From Blasia pusilla (Eukaryota > Marchantiophyta > Marchantiopsida > Blasiales), in contig CM114274.1 in the NCBI GenBank assembly GCA_050084515.1, forward strand, positions 30,938,001 through 31,002,000: 64,000 bases of DNA, in the 5' to 3' direction. This document shows, in pieces, positions 21,871 through 32,745 of the stretch (position 1 is the first letter of the stretch; each line of letters starts with the position of its first letter). Position numbers and translations under genes: made by a program. The notes below the pieces were generated by a model, which was not told the origin of the DNA, ran no database searches, and saw nothing but the letters and a program-made list of their open reading frames with translations.

Positions 21871-22158
21871 AAGAAACTTAGGCTCACATGGAGAGTGATG
21901 GAAAATTTTTGTAGTGGTCTTATGATGTCTCCCTTTTTCTCGCCCCTAGGAAAGAGGAGGTTTTTTTAGGGCCAAATGTGGACCACTAAATACTCTCTTC
22001 TAAAGATTTCCTGAATTTGAAAGCAAAAGAAAATTTCAAATATGTCAAAAAGTTTTGAAGAAAGGAGGCGGATTTGACCCTTTTTTTTTAAGAGAGACTC
22101 TCCTCTCTTCCTCTCTTCCTCTCCTCTCTTACTCTCTCCTGCCAGAATACCAACCCCC
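21871..22158 (+). mobile_element. Left terminal region of transposon A (inverted)
   Basis: AT-rich non-coding sequence, then a CT-rich subterminal tract (about 22088-22138) and the terminal bases CAGAATACCAACCCCC. The reverse complement matches the left ends of B (24629 on) and C (9437 on). Confidence 0.8.
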
Positions 22159-22167
22159 GATTCCATT
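22159..22167. repeat. Right target-site duplication of transposon A (GATTCCATT)
   Basis: Exact partner of 10090-10098. Confidence 0.88.
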
Positions 22168-23385
22168 CCACCCTGCACCCACGAAAATCCAACAGGTTGG
22201 GATCCGAAATGGCAATCCGACAGGTAGTAGGAATCCAGCACGTCTTAGAGAAGAAAAGAAGCCTACGACTAGTTTGACGATACTAGGGGAACGAGCCAAA
22301 AGTGAAAAAGCCTGCCACATTGCCTCTGAAGTTGGTCTCATAGGGAAAGAGTCTGATCACTCAAACAGCCAACCTGTTGGAATCCGACAACTTGCCTGGA
22401 AATGGTTAAAAAGTTGCAGTGGTCAAAAAGTGAAAAGTTGCAACCCGTCAAAATCAGAGGGGTTGCAAAATAAACATTCTGAGTAGCTTGGTGAACACAA
22501 TCGACAAGTCCAAAACAAATATTCAGCAAAATTTTACAAACACCATTATCATTTGAAAAAATCTTGTCCTTTATTACATCCGAAGGAAGCTCGGAAATGT
22601 ACATTTGATCTAGTCTATGATTTCTTCAGCCTCGTCATCTACAAATTTACTCCTAGATCTCCTAGGTTCCTGTACAAAAGGAATGTCCTGGGATACAAGT
22701 GGCTGCTCTGGCCGATTGTAGATGGGGATCAAAAATATTGGCAAATTTGAGAGCCTTGGCACCCTCCTAGGTACACCATAACGGTCCCATGTAACCTGAT
22801 TTGAGTCCCACCACCTTCCTCGGCAATAAATCTTGTACGCTGTGCAAGGTGACACCCATCCAATATCAATATGTGGTCCGTCCTTGGAGACACCATCATG
22901 GCAATCCGATAGGTAGTAGGAATCCAACACGTCTTAGAGAAGAGAGGAAGCCTAAGACTTATTTTCCGAAACTAGGGGAAGGTGCCAAAGTGAAGAAGCC
23001 CGCCAGAATGCGTGTAAAGTTGGACTAACAGGGAAAGAGTCTGATCACTCACGCAGCCAACCTGTCAAAATCCGACAGGTTGCCTGGAAGTGGTTAAAAA
23101 GGTGCACTGGTCAAAAAGTGAAAAGTTGCAACCCGTGGCAATCCGACGGGTTGCAATATGAATTGTCAGAGTACATAGATGATCACAATCGATAAGAAAA
23201 AAAAATAATATTGAGCAAAATTTTACAAACACCATCATCGTTCAAAAAAATCCTGTCCTTTATTACATCGGAAGGAAGCTCGGAACTGTACACTTGATCT
23301 ATTCTATGAATTCTTCTGCCTCGTCATCAAATAAATCCCGACTCCAAAACGCTGCAGTCAAGCTGGATCCTTGAGTTCTTTGAAC
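22168..23385 (-). other. 3' region of gene 2 in transposon C, with conserved frame 22930-22610
   Basis: On the minus strand this repeats the A layout: frame 22930-22610 (DSYYLSDCHDGVSKDGPHI to RSKFVDDEAEEIID, 106 codons, fully open), preceded by hairpins at about 23063-23090 and 23128-23152. It is followed by a second DSYYLSDCH block at about 22241-22200 and hairpins at 22365-22465. Full conservation of the frame in the oldest copy supports coding origin. Confidence 0.55.
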
Positions 23386-23899
23386 TCACTCGTCATCATT
23401 TGAGAGCTCTTCAAGAATTACTGTCGGCCTTACCCTCCCGCTTTTCAGAATCGTGGGAAGTGACGATGGTGTCACTACCAATGGTGGGTCTGGAACCGGA
23501 GCTCTCGGCTTCGGAAGAGAGTTGTACACCCCAACTAGCCTGTTGTAATCTGCCTTTGCCTCTTTGCAAAGGTCAAACAGTTCCTACCTTCCCACAAGGC
23601 AGAGAATGTTCTTGCCACTCTTCCAGGCGCCTCTGATACTTGCCCTTGAAAGGCCCACTAAGTCGAACACCAAGTCACTCGACCTTGAGTAGAGCTCGAT
23701 GAGCGTTTGCATCAGCGCTGGCAACTTTTCCCTTCCTCCAAGTAAGGGGGTACCATTTTGCATGAAAATTCCCGGGGGGGAATTGTATAAACTATCTAAG
23801 TTGTACCCATCGGAGCATGGATCCATTGGATTGAGGATCTGAAACACTTGGAAGTTGTGCTCGGGCCTTACAAAACAGTAGACAAAGGAGTGGTCCATC

Positions 23900-24421
23900 C
23901 GTGAAGAAGCAGGTTGGAAACAATGTCAGCAACAAGAAAGAGCTAATTTCAGTATGCAACAAGAAAGGTCTACTAGTAGTATGGTGGCACAATGTGCAAC
24001 TCGTCCCCAAAGAACTTTGCTTAACCTTGAGAGAACTTAGTTATAGCTAGTCCTAACATTGGAGCAACTTTGAGTCCGACCGGTTGTTTTACAAGTGTTA
24101 GTGATTATTTTTGCCATGAGCAACCCGTCAAAAGGCGACAGGTTGCTGGCTTAGAGCAGCCCATGGTTGGCTAAGAGCAACTTGTCACTTTCAGACGGGT
24201 TGCATCATTCCATAAAACACAAGGAAAAGCATAAGCACTTGCAACCCGTCGGAACCCGACGGGTTGCATTCACCCAATGGAGACTTGCGGTAAATTTGCA
24301 ACCCGTCGCTTTCAGACAGATTGCACCACCGAAGTCTCCAGCTCAGACAATCCAACGGGTTGCATGCAGAGATGCAACCTGTCGGAGCAAGACAATTTGG
24401 ATATGGATTTAGAGCCTTTAC
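23900..24421 (-). repeat. Hairpin array in intron 3 of gene 2, copy C
   Basis: About six units between 24065 and 24400 with arms such as GCAACCCGTCGGA/CCCGACGGGTTGC. The linker CTGGCTTAGAGCAGCCCATGG matches intron 3 of A and B. Confidence 0.7.
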
Positions 24422-24619
24422 CCGGATTTGACTCGTCGCCAATCAGAGTGGATACTCGTTCTTGATGACCCACGATTGCGCCATCCTCCACTTCAACGAC
24501 CTCTTGACGCACAGTAGGTTGAAGAGCTCGTCCTCGCTCCCTCCAGTCAAGACCAAGAAACAACCCCTGTCACTCAGATAAGCGTCTGCAAAGGCAAACA
24601 GGAGCGCGATCTGGTCATA

Positions 24620-24628
24620 AGAAAGAGG
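24620..24628. repeat. Left target-site duplication of transposon B (AGAAAGAGG)
   Basis: Repeated at 37138-37146; a tenth base (G) also matches. Removing B rejoins gene 2 of C in the middle of the methyltransferase region between WNVPLS and DQIALL. Confidence 0.87.
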
Positions 24629-24890
24629 GGGGGCTGGTATTCTAGCAGGAGAGAGTAAGAGACGAGAGGAAGAGAGGAAGAGAGGAGAGTCTCTCTTCAA
24701 AAAAAAAGGGCCAAATCCGCCTCCTCTCTTCAAAAATTTTTGACATATTTGAAATTTTTGTTTGCTTTCAAATTCAGGAAATCTTTAGAATAGAGTAGGT
24801 AGTGGTCCACATTTGGCCCTAAAAAAACCACCTTTTTCCTGGGGGCGAAAAAAAAGTAGACATCATAAGACCACTACAAACATTTTTCCA

Positions 24891-25130
24891 TCACTCTCCA
24901 TGTGAGCCTAAGTTTCTTAACATTACCTGTCTTGGTCTACAATAAGCAGTGCCCATGGGTATTTTTGTTGGAGGACTACCCGGATGCCAACCTCTCTTTT
25001 TGCAAGGATTGTTGTCTGCATCATGGCCTCCCCTGAATTGCCCCATAACCAGCTTTCTGTTGGTTATGAATGGTGTGTGCTCAAGACCAACTTTGTGAAA
25101 TGTGAACACATGAGAGGATAATTGAACCAA
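24891..25130 (-). CDS. Conserved frame near the left end of transposon B
   Basis: Counterpart of the A frame at 21620: HVFTFHKVGLEHTPFITNRK then MGQFRGGHDADNNPCKKRGW and, at the end, MLRNLGSHGE. It is open for 79 codons. Likely a terminal exon or a relic; function unknown. Confidence 0.45.
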   Translation of the reverse strand: MVQLSSHVFTFHKVGLEHTPFITNRKLVMGQFRGGHDADNNPCKKRGWHPGSPPTKIPMGTAYCRPRQVMLRNLGSHGE

Positions 25131-25229
25131 AGGATTGTTAGCTGTTTGGAGTAAAGAGGAACTGATGTCCCTTCATTCAGATCTTAAAGCTGAGAAACCG
25201 AGAAGCTGCACCCCTCCCAACCCGTAAGA

Positions 25230-26489
25230 AAGCTCACCATAAGAAAGGAAAGATTTTTAGAAGTGATTTTCTTCCACCCTGCACCCACAAAAATCTAACA
25301 AGTTGGGAATCCGAAATGGCAATCCGACAGGTAGTAGGAATCTTGCACATCTTAGACAAGAAAAGAAGCCTACAACTAGTTTGACGAATGTAGGGGAAGG
25401 AGCCAAAAGTTAAGAAGCCCGCCATAATGCGTCAGAAGTTGGTCTCACATGGAAAGAGTCCGATCACTCTCACTCAAGCAGTCAACCTCTCGGAATCCGA
25501 CAGCTTGCCTGGAAATGGTTAAAAAGTTGCAGTGGGCAAGAAGCAAAAAGTTGCAACCCGTCGGAATCATACGGGTTGCAAAATTGCGATTCTGAGTAGC
25601 TAAAAGAACACAATCCACAAGTCCAAAAAAATATTCCAGCAAACTTTTACAAACACCATTATGGGTTGAAAAAATCTCGTCCTTTATTACCTCCGAAGGA
25701 ACCTCGGAAATGTACATTTGACCTAGTCTATGATTTCTTCCGCCTCGTCATCTACAAATTTACTCCTAACTCTCCTCGGTGACAGTACAAAAGGAATGTC
25801 CTGGGATACAAGTGGCTCCTTTGGCCGATTGCAGACGGGGATCAAAAATGTTGGCGAATTCGAGAGCCTTGTCCCCCCCCCCTAGGTACGCCATAACGGT
25901 CCCATGTAACCTGATTTGAGTCCCACCGCCTTCCTCGGCAGTATACCTTGTACGCTCTGCAATATGACACCCATCGAGTATCAATATGTGCTCCGTCCTT
26001 GGTAATACGATTATGGCAATCGCACAGGTAGTAGGAATCCAACACGTCTGAGAGAAGAAAAGAAGCCTACGCCTGCCTTTACGAGTTGAGGGGAAGGTGC
26101 CAAGGGAAAAAGCCCGCCAGACTGCCTCTTAAGTTGGACCAACAGGGAAAGAGTCCGACCAGGCAACCTGTCGGAATCCGACAGGTTGCCTGGAAGTGGT
26201 AAAAAGGTGTTGTCGTCAAAAAGTGAAAAGTTGCAAGCAGGAGAAATCCGACGGGTTGCAAAATAGAAGTCCGCGGAGTACATAGACGATCACATTCGAA
26301 AAGACATAAAAAATGTTCAGCAAACTTTTACAAGCACCACCATCGTTCGAAAAAATCATCTCCTTTATATCATCCGAAAAAAGCTCAGAACTGTACATTT
26401 GATCGATTCTATGAAATCTTTTGCTTCATCATCAAATAATTCCCTACTCCAAACGCTGCAGTCAAGCTGGATCCTTGAGTTCTTTGAAC
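25230..26489 (-). other. 3' blocks of gene 2 in transposon B
   Basis: Contains the double 3' block found in A and C. The nearer block (26045-25766) has DSYYLCDCHNRITKDGAHI but shifts frame in a run of ten G at about 25871-25882. The farther block lies at 25.3-25.6 kb. Hairpins occur at about 25485-25505, 25555-25580, 26162-26190 (perfect, 14-bp arms GGCAACCTGTCGGA) and 26233-26262. Confidence 0.55.
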
Positions 26490-27002
26490 TCACTCGTCAT
26501 CGTCCGAGAGCTCTTGCAAAATTACTTTCGGCCTTGCCCTCCCGATTTTCGGAATCGTTGGAAGTGACGATAGAGTCACTACCAATGGTGGGTCTGGAAC
26601 CGGAGCTCTCGGCTTCGGTGGAGAGTTGTACGCCCCAACGAGCCTTTTGTATTCTGCCTTTGCCTCCTTGCAAAGGTCAAACAGTTCCTACCTTCCCTCG
26701 AGGCAGAGAATGTTCTTGCCACTCTGCCAGGCACCTTTGATACTTGCCCCTGAAAGTCCCACTAAGTCGAACACCAAGTCACCCGGCCTTGATCAGAGCT
26801 CGATGAGCATTTGCATCAGGGCTGGAGACTTTTCCCTTCCTCTTAGAAGTGGGGTACCGTCTTGCATATAAATTCCCGGGGGGGAATTGTACAAACTATC
26901 TAAGCTGTACCCATTTGAGCATGGATCCACAAGATCCTGGATCTTGAACACCTGGAAATTGTGCTCGGGCCGAATGAAGCAGTAAACGTTGGAGTGGTCG
27001 AT

Positions 27003-27526
27003 CTGTTAAGAAGCACGTTGGAAACAATGTCAGCAACTTGGCATAATGTGCAACACGTCACCAAAGAAGTCGGCTTGACCCTAGAGAACTTTTTTCAATT
27101 ACTAACTTTGGATCAACTTGTCGGAGTCTGATGGGTTGTTTTGTCCCTGACCAACCCGTCGGAAGGCGACGGGTTGCTGGCCTAGAGCAGCCCATGCTCG
27201 GCTGAGAGCAACCCGTCGCTTTCCGACGGGTTGCAACTTTCCGGAAACACAGGGAAAAATCAAAAGCAGCTGCAACCCGTCGGGTTCCGACGGGTTGCAG
27301 GTACACGACGGTTTTCCTTGTGTTTCTGGGAAAGATGCAACCCGTCAGAAACCGACGGGTTGCTCTTAGCTGAGCATGGGCTCCTCTAAGCCAGCAACCC
27401 GTCGCCTTCCGATGGGTTGCTCACGGACAAAAACAACGGAGATATACTATCTGAAATTCACACGCATTGAGCCTTACCTGAATTTGAAAATATATTTGAG
27501 ATTATACTACAGGAATGGAGCCTTAC
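27003..27526 (-). repeat. Intron 3 of gene 2 B with hairpin array
   Basis: Donor CAG|GTAAGG at 27526, acceptor TTAACAG at 27003. A 50-bp tandem copy places a second donor-like site at 27472-27480. About six hairpins lie at 27110-27420, arms GCAACCCGTCGG/CCGACGGGTTGC. One pair is near perfect at 27271-27299. Linker includes CCTAGAGCAGCCCATGCTCGG. Confidence 0.8.
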
Positions 27527-29546
27527 CTGAATCTGACTCGTCGCGGATTGGAGTGGGTACTCGTTTTTTATGATCCACGATTGCGCGGTCCTCCACTTTA
27601 GCAACCTCTTGACGCACTGGAGGTTGAAGAGCTCGTCCTCGCTCCCTCCAGTCAACACTAAGAAGCAGCCCTTGTCACTCAGATAGGTGTCTGCAAAGGA
27701 GAACAATAGCGCGATTTGGTCATAAGAGAGCGGCACATTCCAGTCAAGTACCGCGTCCAACGGATTCTCGCCCCACAGTCGCAACCCCGAGGGCAGATCA
27801 GCGATCAAGAGATCCACCGCAACCTCTTCGACCACTCCATTCACCATCCAGGCAGCATGCCCGTTTCGTTGGAGCTTTCGTCCCAGCGTTGTCAATTTAT
27901 CAATGGCTGGTGTCGACGCTTGAGAACTGAAGCTTTTCAGCTCATCCAATAAAGGAGTGAACTGAAGGAGGACGCTTTTCCGGGTCGTTGTTTGTCTGTG
28001 TCTTCCCAAGGATGATGGAATGTATTCTCCTTGGGACAACACTGGCACCTCTCGCTTCTGCTTCTCCCGAGTCTGCGGACGGCTTGTCTGGGTCTCTATG
28101 ACCTCAGACTCTGGTGGGGTTTTTTTCACCGAGGACCTGGTCCGACCCTCTCTCCCCGCTCGCCCGGACGATTCCGCCTCTAGCCTTGAATCTTCAGCCT
28201 CTCTTTGGGAAGACTCGGCCTCGGAATTTTTCCCTCCCCTCGCCTTACCTTTGGGACCCGCTGTGGATTTGTCTTTGGCTGTGCGGACCTTGGAAGCCAA
28301 CTAGCTATCTCGTGGGCTTGCTCTTCCGCATCTCCTCCGAAGAAGTCTTCAGGCTGCACAAAATTGGGGATGTCGTCTTGTCCTGAGGCCACTGCATCAT
28401 GAAGCACTCGTAAATCCTTATCGGTGATGTCTTCAAGGTCGTTGAAGTCAAGCCAAATGGGGCAATTCTCCACCTCCCAATCGGACATGTGCTGCCCCAT
28501 CTCCATGTCGTACATGGAGAATGTCTCTCCATCAGGCGGCGAAGCCCACAATTTCAAGGCTGCTAGTAATTTTCCCCACGTACCTACATTCTTACACTAG
28601 ACGAGGTACCTGAAGACCATCCGTTGGGCAGCTTTTACTCGAACTGAATCGGCCGTCTGCTCCTGTAGATCTCGCTTCTTCTTTGCTTGATCCCGTTTGT
28701 TCCCCTCGATTTCTTCGTCAAGCTCTGCCTCAGGGAGGACGCAAACCTTGAAAATTGTCTTGAATCCTGGGTTTTTGATTGGCTTGTCCTGGATGTCGTC
28801 GAGCCAAACCTTGAAATCTACAGAACTTTCCAGGTTTGCTTCATCCGGAATGGGCTCTAATCTTTTGAGCTCCGCTTGCAGACCGTCTAGCACGGACTTC
28901 CCGATAACCCGCAACGCGTCCCAGAACGACCATTCGCGTAGCCAGTGGGAGATCGGACACACCCGGAGGATGGTGTGCCGCCCTCTTCTGGGCCTCTGTG
29001 CCCTCGAGACTGATTTTCATCAGTCGGATCCTCCTAAACTCGCTTATGCCGGACAACGCAAACCAATGCACGCGATCCAGGGACACTTTCTCCCCAATCC
29101 GACCTTGCGAATCTTCATCCCTTTTCTGCTGGCGCTTGATAATCGCCTTCAGCTCCTTGTAAAACTCCGGACCAAGTTCGGGGTTGAGAATGCTGATGTA
29201 TCGCTGCATCTTGCTCGCCGTGTATTTCCTGGTTGCAGATACTGCAGCTTGGATGAATTTCACGCGCTCAGACCCAGATACTTTTTCCCTCCGCTCCAGC
29301 TCCAGTGCAGTGCTCTTCTTCGCGGCCTGTATCTTCGACCAGCAAAGGATGGTTACGGCTGCATCTTGGGAAATAAACTTATTTGCCCAAGTTTTCTTTT
29401 TTATCTGTGCACCCTTTGCAAGCATCTGATTTATCAGGGTGTCGCCCAAGAACCCCTTGTACTCTCCCGGGTGCGTCGTAAGCACCTTCTTCACCCGATC
29501 GCAGTCCTGGATCCAGTGGTGGGTGACATTCCCCTCCGATACAATC

Positions 29547-30272
29547 CTGCACATCCAAACTCAACCCATCAGAAAATTTGTAAGTTACATGGATTCCTGC
29601 AACCCGTCGGACTCCGACGGGTCGTCACAGCTCAAGGTCGGACTCTAGCAACAAGCTAAATGATGCAACCCGTCGGAGTCCGACGGATTGCATTCACATT
29701 TGTGAATGCCTGGTTTCAACCCGTCGGACTCCGATGGGTTGTTAGATAGTCCGTATCAAACGTGAACATAGCAACCCGTCGGAGTTCGACAGGTTGTGCA
29801 ATTGAATGGAAACTTGCAATTTGACGCGAAATTTGCTAAACCAACTTCCGAATGCAACCCGCCGGACTCTGACGAGTTGATTTCAGCCAAAAACAGTTTC
29901 GAGTCAAGCAACCCGTCGGAGTCCGACGGGTTGCTTTGGGCCAAAAACATACTAAGCCTGCGGTCAGTCGAACAACTCGTCGGAGTCCGACGAGTTGCTT
30001 TCTTCAAAAAACATCATGAAAAGGCGGCGAGTCAAGCAACCCGTCGGAGTCCGACGGGTTGCTTTGGGCCAAAAACTTATTAAACCTGTGGTCAGTCGAA
30101 CAACTCGTCAGAGTCCGACGAGTTGCTTTTGGCAAAAAATAACCTAACCCATTCATCAATTGAGCAACTCATCGGAGTCCGACGAGTTGCGTTTGGCCAG
30201 AAGCATCCCAACAACAGTGCCGACCCAAACAAATTGTCGAAGTCCGACGGTTTGCAACAAGAAGATACTTAC
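29547..30272 (-). repeat. Intron 2 of gene 2 B with hairpin array
   Basis: Donor ACAC|GTAAGT at 30272 and acceptor GTGCAG at 29547. About eleven hairpins at 29598-30256, many perfect. At 29908-29934 the arms are GCAACCCGTCGGA and its complement around one G; at 29973-29997 they are CAACTCGTCGGA and its complement. Spacing is about 60-66 bp with linkers TTTGGGCCAAAAAC and GTCAGTCGAA. Confidence 0.88.
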
Positions 30273-31460
30273 GTGTTCATGGCATGCATTGCCATCTCCA
30301 CCGTCGCCATGTGATGAAGAAATGGATGAAGGACCACAGCCTTCACGCAAAAATGTGCCTCCAAGGAGTTGGGCCGCTCCTCTGCAAACTTGGTCCATGC
30401 CATGAACCTGTGATTTCCATCCCAGATGAAGAAATATAGATTCCTCATCCAGCTGAATTCCGTGCCCTCTACTTACCTTCTGAAATCCTGGTCTCTCATC
30501 CTCCAGAATGTGTCGAGCTTATCCAAGTCCTCCTCCGTAACCGGGGCTTGGGTTCCATGCTCGTCGTAAGGCTGAAAATAGAAGGGAGGAAAGCTATCGA
30601 CGTAGGATGCTCTTGCCGCCGATTGTTTAAGCTTCGCGATGTCCTCGTCGGACTGAATTTTGCGGACGTATTCCATTGTCCGCAATCGGCAGAGTGGAAT
30701 CCTCGGGGCGTTGTGGCCCTCCATCAGTGCCATTTGCTTTACCACGTGTCAAAACCGGGACAAGATCAATAAGCTACACAGAATTCCCAATGAATTGCAA
30801 TTCACATAACAAAAAAAACCCAGATCCTCTCTTACCCGCTCGAAAATTGGGTCGGTTTCTTGACCAGCCAACTTGTCTGAGACAGCAGTTGGCAATTCGA
30901 CTGGGAACTCGTCGATCCGATAGAGGTCGATGTCTTCCGGTGGGCTTGGAGACGAGAATGATCGCTCTCCGGCTTCTTCGGCAATGTCCACCATCTCCAC
31001 GCTGGCGGTCCTCATGACCTCATCGTCCGTGATTTGAACTTCTGGCGTTTCCGCTATGTTGATTGTGTCCCCGGACTTCATCGGGGACATTTCCCGCATC
31101 TCAACACTTTTGGTTGGACGGGCAGGGCTGTCGTCAATGGCTATTGCTTTTTCCCTCCTCGCTTTAGCCAATTCTGCTCTCCTCACCGACGCGTCCAGAC
31201 GCTTCTTTTCTCTCTTTTCGTCGGCGATCCTTTTCTTCAAGGCGTGCAACGTCTCAGCCTCTGCGTTCTGTCTATCGAGCGCCTCTTGAACACGTCTCGC
31301 AAGAAGCTCCTGGTTGTGCATCTCCGCTTCCCTTTCCCGCTCCTCGATTTCCTGCTGCCTAATTTCATTTACCGAACGAGGCCAGGAGATCTTGCAGAGT
31401 CCTAATGGACTTCGGAGTGAAGCTCCCAGACTTGTTTGCTTGAGATTTTTTCCTCGTCAT

Positions 31461-32745
31461 TTTTCCCGGAAATGCCTCCACCTATGTCCACGATGAATCG
31501 CTTGATCAGTCGCCTTGCTGATGTTGAGATGAGTCACCTTGATGGGTAGCTCGAATCGTCTTGCTCTCGTTCGGTCGAACCATCTCGCTCTCGTTCCCTC
31601 GTATCCACTCGTGATGACTTGCCGTGTGAAACGCCCCTTGGTATCTGATCAACTGCTGCGCGGGAGAGAGAGGAATGGAGATCGCGAAATGAGAAACCGG
31701 AAATGAGCGATTTTTGCCCTATTTATACTTTTCTAGCCGTTGGGCTAACCGTTGGGTCTCATTGTCCTTTCGACGGCGACGTGCCGGCCGTTACGGAAGT
31801 TCGGACGTGAAAAATGGAAACCCGTCAGAGTCGGACAGGTTGCGCGCCTCCGCCGTCCTGGGAAGATAACGCGAGGTGCGCGAGCAACCTGTCGGAGACC
31901 GATAGGTTGAGCGCCTCCGCCGTCTTCGGACAAGAACGCGAGGTGCCCGCGCAACCCGTCGGAGACCGACAGGTTGCGCGCCTCCACCGTCTTCAGACAA
32001 GAATGGGGCATACCCGCGCAACCCGTCGCAGACCGACATGTTGCGCGCCTCCGCCGTCTTCGGACAAGAACGGGACGTACCCGCGCAATCCGTCGGAGAC
32101 CGTTGGGTTGCACGCTTCCCTCGTGAAGGGTTAACAACGCGGGCTTCCCGCGCAACTCGTCGGAGTCCGACAGGTTGCACGCTTCCTCCATGTAAGCGAA
32201 ACAAGGCGAGGCCCTTGCGCAACCCGTCGGAGGGCGACGGGTTGCACGCCTCGCCGTCTTTGGGCAAATAGGTGCGGCACCCGCGGAACTCGTCGGGAAC
32301 AGACGGTTTGCATGCCTCGGACATCTTCGGGCAAGAAGGAGCGGTATCTGATCAACTCGTTGGAGAGCGACGGGTTGCCAGTTTCGACCATGTTTGCGTT
32401 TGAAGGTAAGGCAGAAGCGTGCAACCCATCCGAAGCCGATGGGTTGCAGGCTTCGCTTAGCTTGGGTTAATTTTTGAGTTACCAAGACTCCGACGAGTTC
32501 CAACAAAATGAAGTGTGCTTCGCAACCCACGTCTCTACTTCCCAAATCCGGTAACACATTGTAAGAGAATTGAATCTGTTGCAACAGAATTGGATCCATT
32601 GTGTCAGACAATGTCACCTACCGAACTTCATCTTGTCAGTAAAAATGTGTCAAGAGTATCTGTTTTCCTATTCACTATAAATTAAAAATTCTCATTCTGA
32701 TTCTCTTTCTCATTCTCACCCTCCTCCCGTACGAAATTTCTGGGA
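31461..32745. promoter_or_regulatory. Divergent promoter region of copy B with hairpin array
   Basis: TATAAATA on the minus strand at 31720-31727 faces gene 2; TATAAATT on the plus strand at 32676-32683 faces the transposase ATG 70 bp away. About ten hairpin units fill 31815-32450 with arms such as GCAACCCGTCGGA and linkers GCGCCTCCGCCGTCTTCGGA and AAGAACGGGACGTACCCGC, spaced about 66 bp. Linker type matches the same region of A and C only. Confidence 0.8.

Larger units (their letters stand above)
10099..22158 (-). mobile_element. DNA transposon A (MULE family), 12.06 kb, inverted
   Basis: The ends are GAGGTGCGGTAAGAGG at 10099 and, at the other side, CAGAATACCAACCCCC ending at 22158. In the family orientation A runs right to left. 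It carries the transposase gene (minus, 14484-10523), a divergent promoter region with hairpins (14485-15686) and gene 2 (plus, 15687-20416), followed by conserved 3' sequence to 22.1 kb. The flanking 9-bp duplication is exact. It sits in the left part of C. Gene 2 is badly broken; the transposase keeps a 425-codon open frame. Confidence 0.9.
23386..24628 (-). pseudogene. Gene 2 of copy C, 3' part (methyltransferase end)
   Basis: Separated from its 5' part (41485-37147) by insertion of B. From 24628 downward it reads SYDQIALLFAFADAYLSDRG and GCFLVLTGGSEDELFN, then intron 3 (24421 to about 23900) with hairpins. Then come VYCFVRPEHNFQVFQI and TLIELYSRSSDLVFDLVGLS (AdoMet-binding motif I) and a stop at 23386 in the same DDE-TGAGT context as A and B. 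The intron acceptor is mutated (CACGG) where B has AACAG. Confidence 0.75.
26490..31460 (-). pseudogene. Gene 2, copy B: coiled coil, ParB-like motif, beta-class amino-methyltransferase
   Basis: Four exons on the minus strand: 31460-30836, about 30755-30273, 29546-27527 and 27002-26490. Exon 1 is a charged coiled coil (QEALDRQNAEAETLHALKKR). Exon 2 has WDGNHRFMAWTKF (about 30422-30408), like the HR motif of ParB/Srx folds, then EAHFCVKA. Exon 3 has IVSEGNVTHHWIQDCDRV and DWEVENCPIWLDFNDLEDIT, then a basic linker. It then has motif IV VDLLIADLPSGLRLWG (about 27800) and GCFLVLTGGSEDELF. Exon 4 has VYCFIRPEHNFQVF and motif I SRPGDLVFDLVGLSGASI (about 26760), then KNILCLEG and LFDLCKEAKAE. Motif IV before motif I is the beta-class order of N4-cytosine/N6-adenine methyltransferases. 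ParB plus such an enzyme is a known phage fusion. A stop near 30465, frameshifts near 28305 and 29000, and a CAC acceptor before exon 2 show decay. Confidence 0.78.

Noticed and set aside
20417-27002. A run of independent small host genes
   Set aside because: The repeated open frames here are the 3' parts of copies A, B and C of one transposon, in opposite orientations.
28697-29659. 320-codon plus-strand frame, the second longest in the window
   Set aside because: Opposite strand of gene 2 exon 3 of copy B. The minus strand matches A and C by protein, the plus strand does not.
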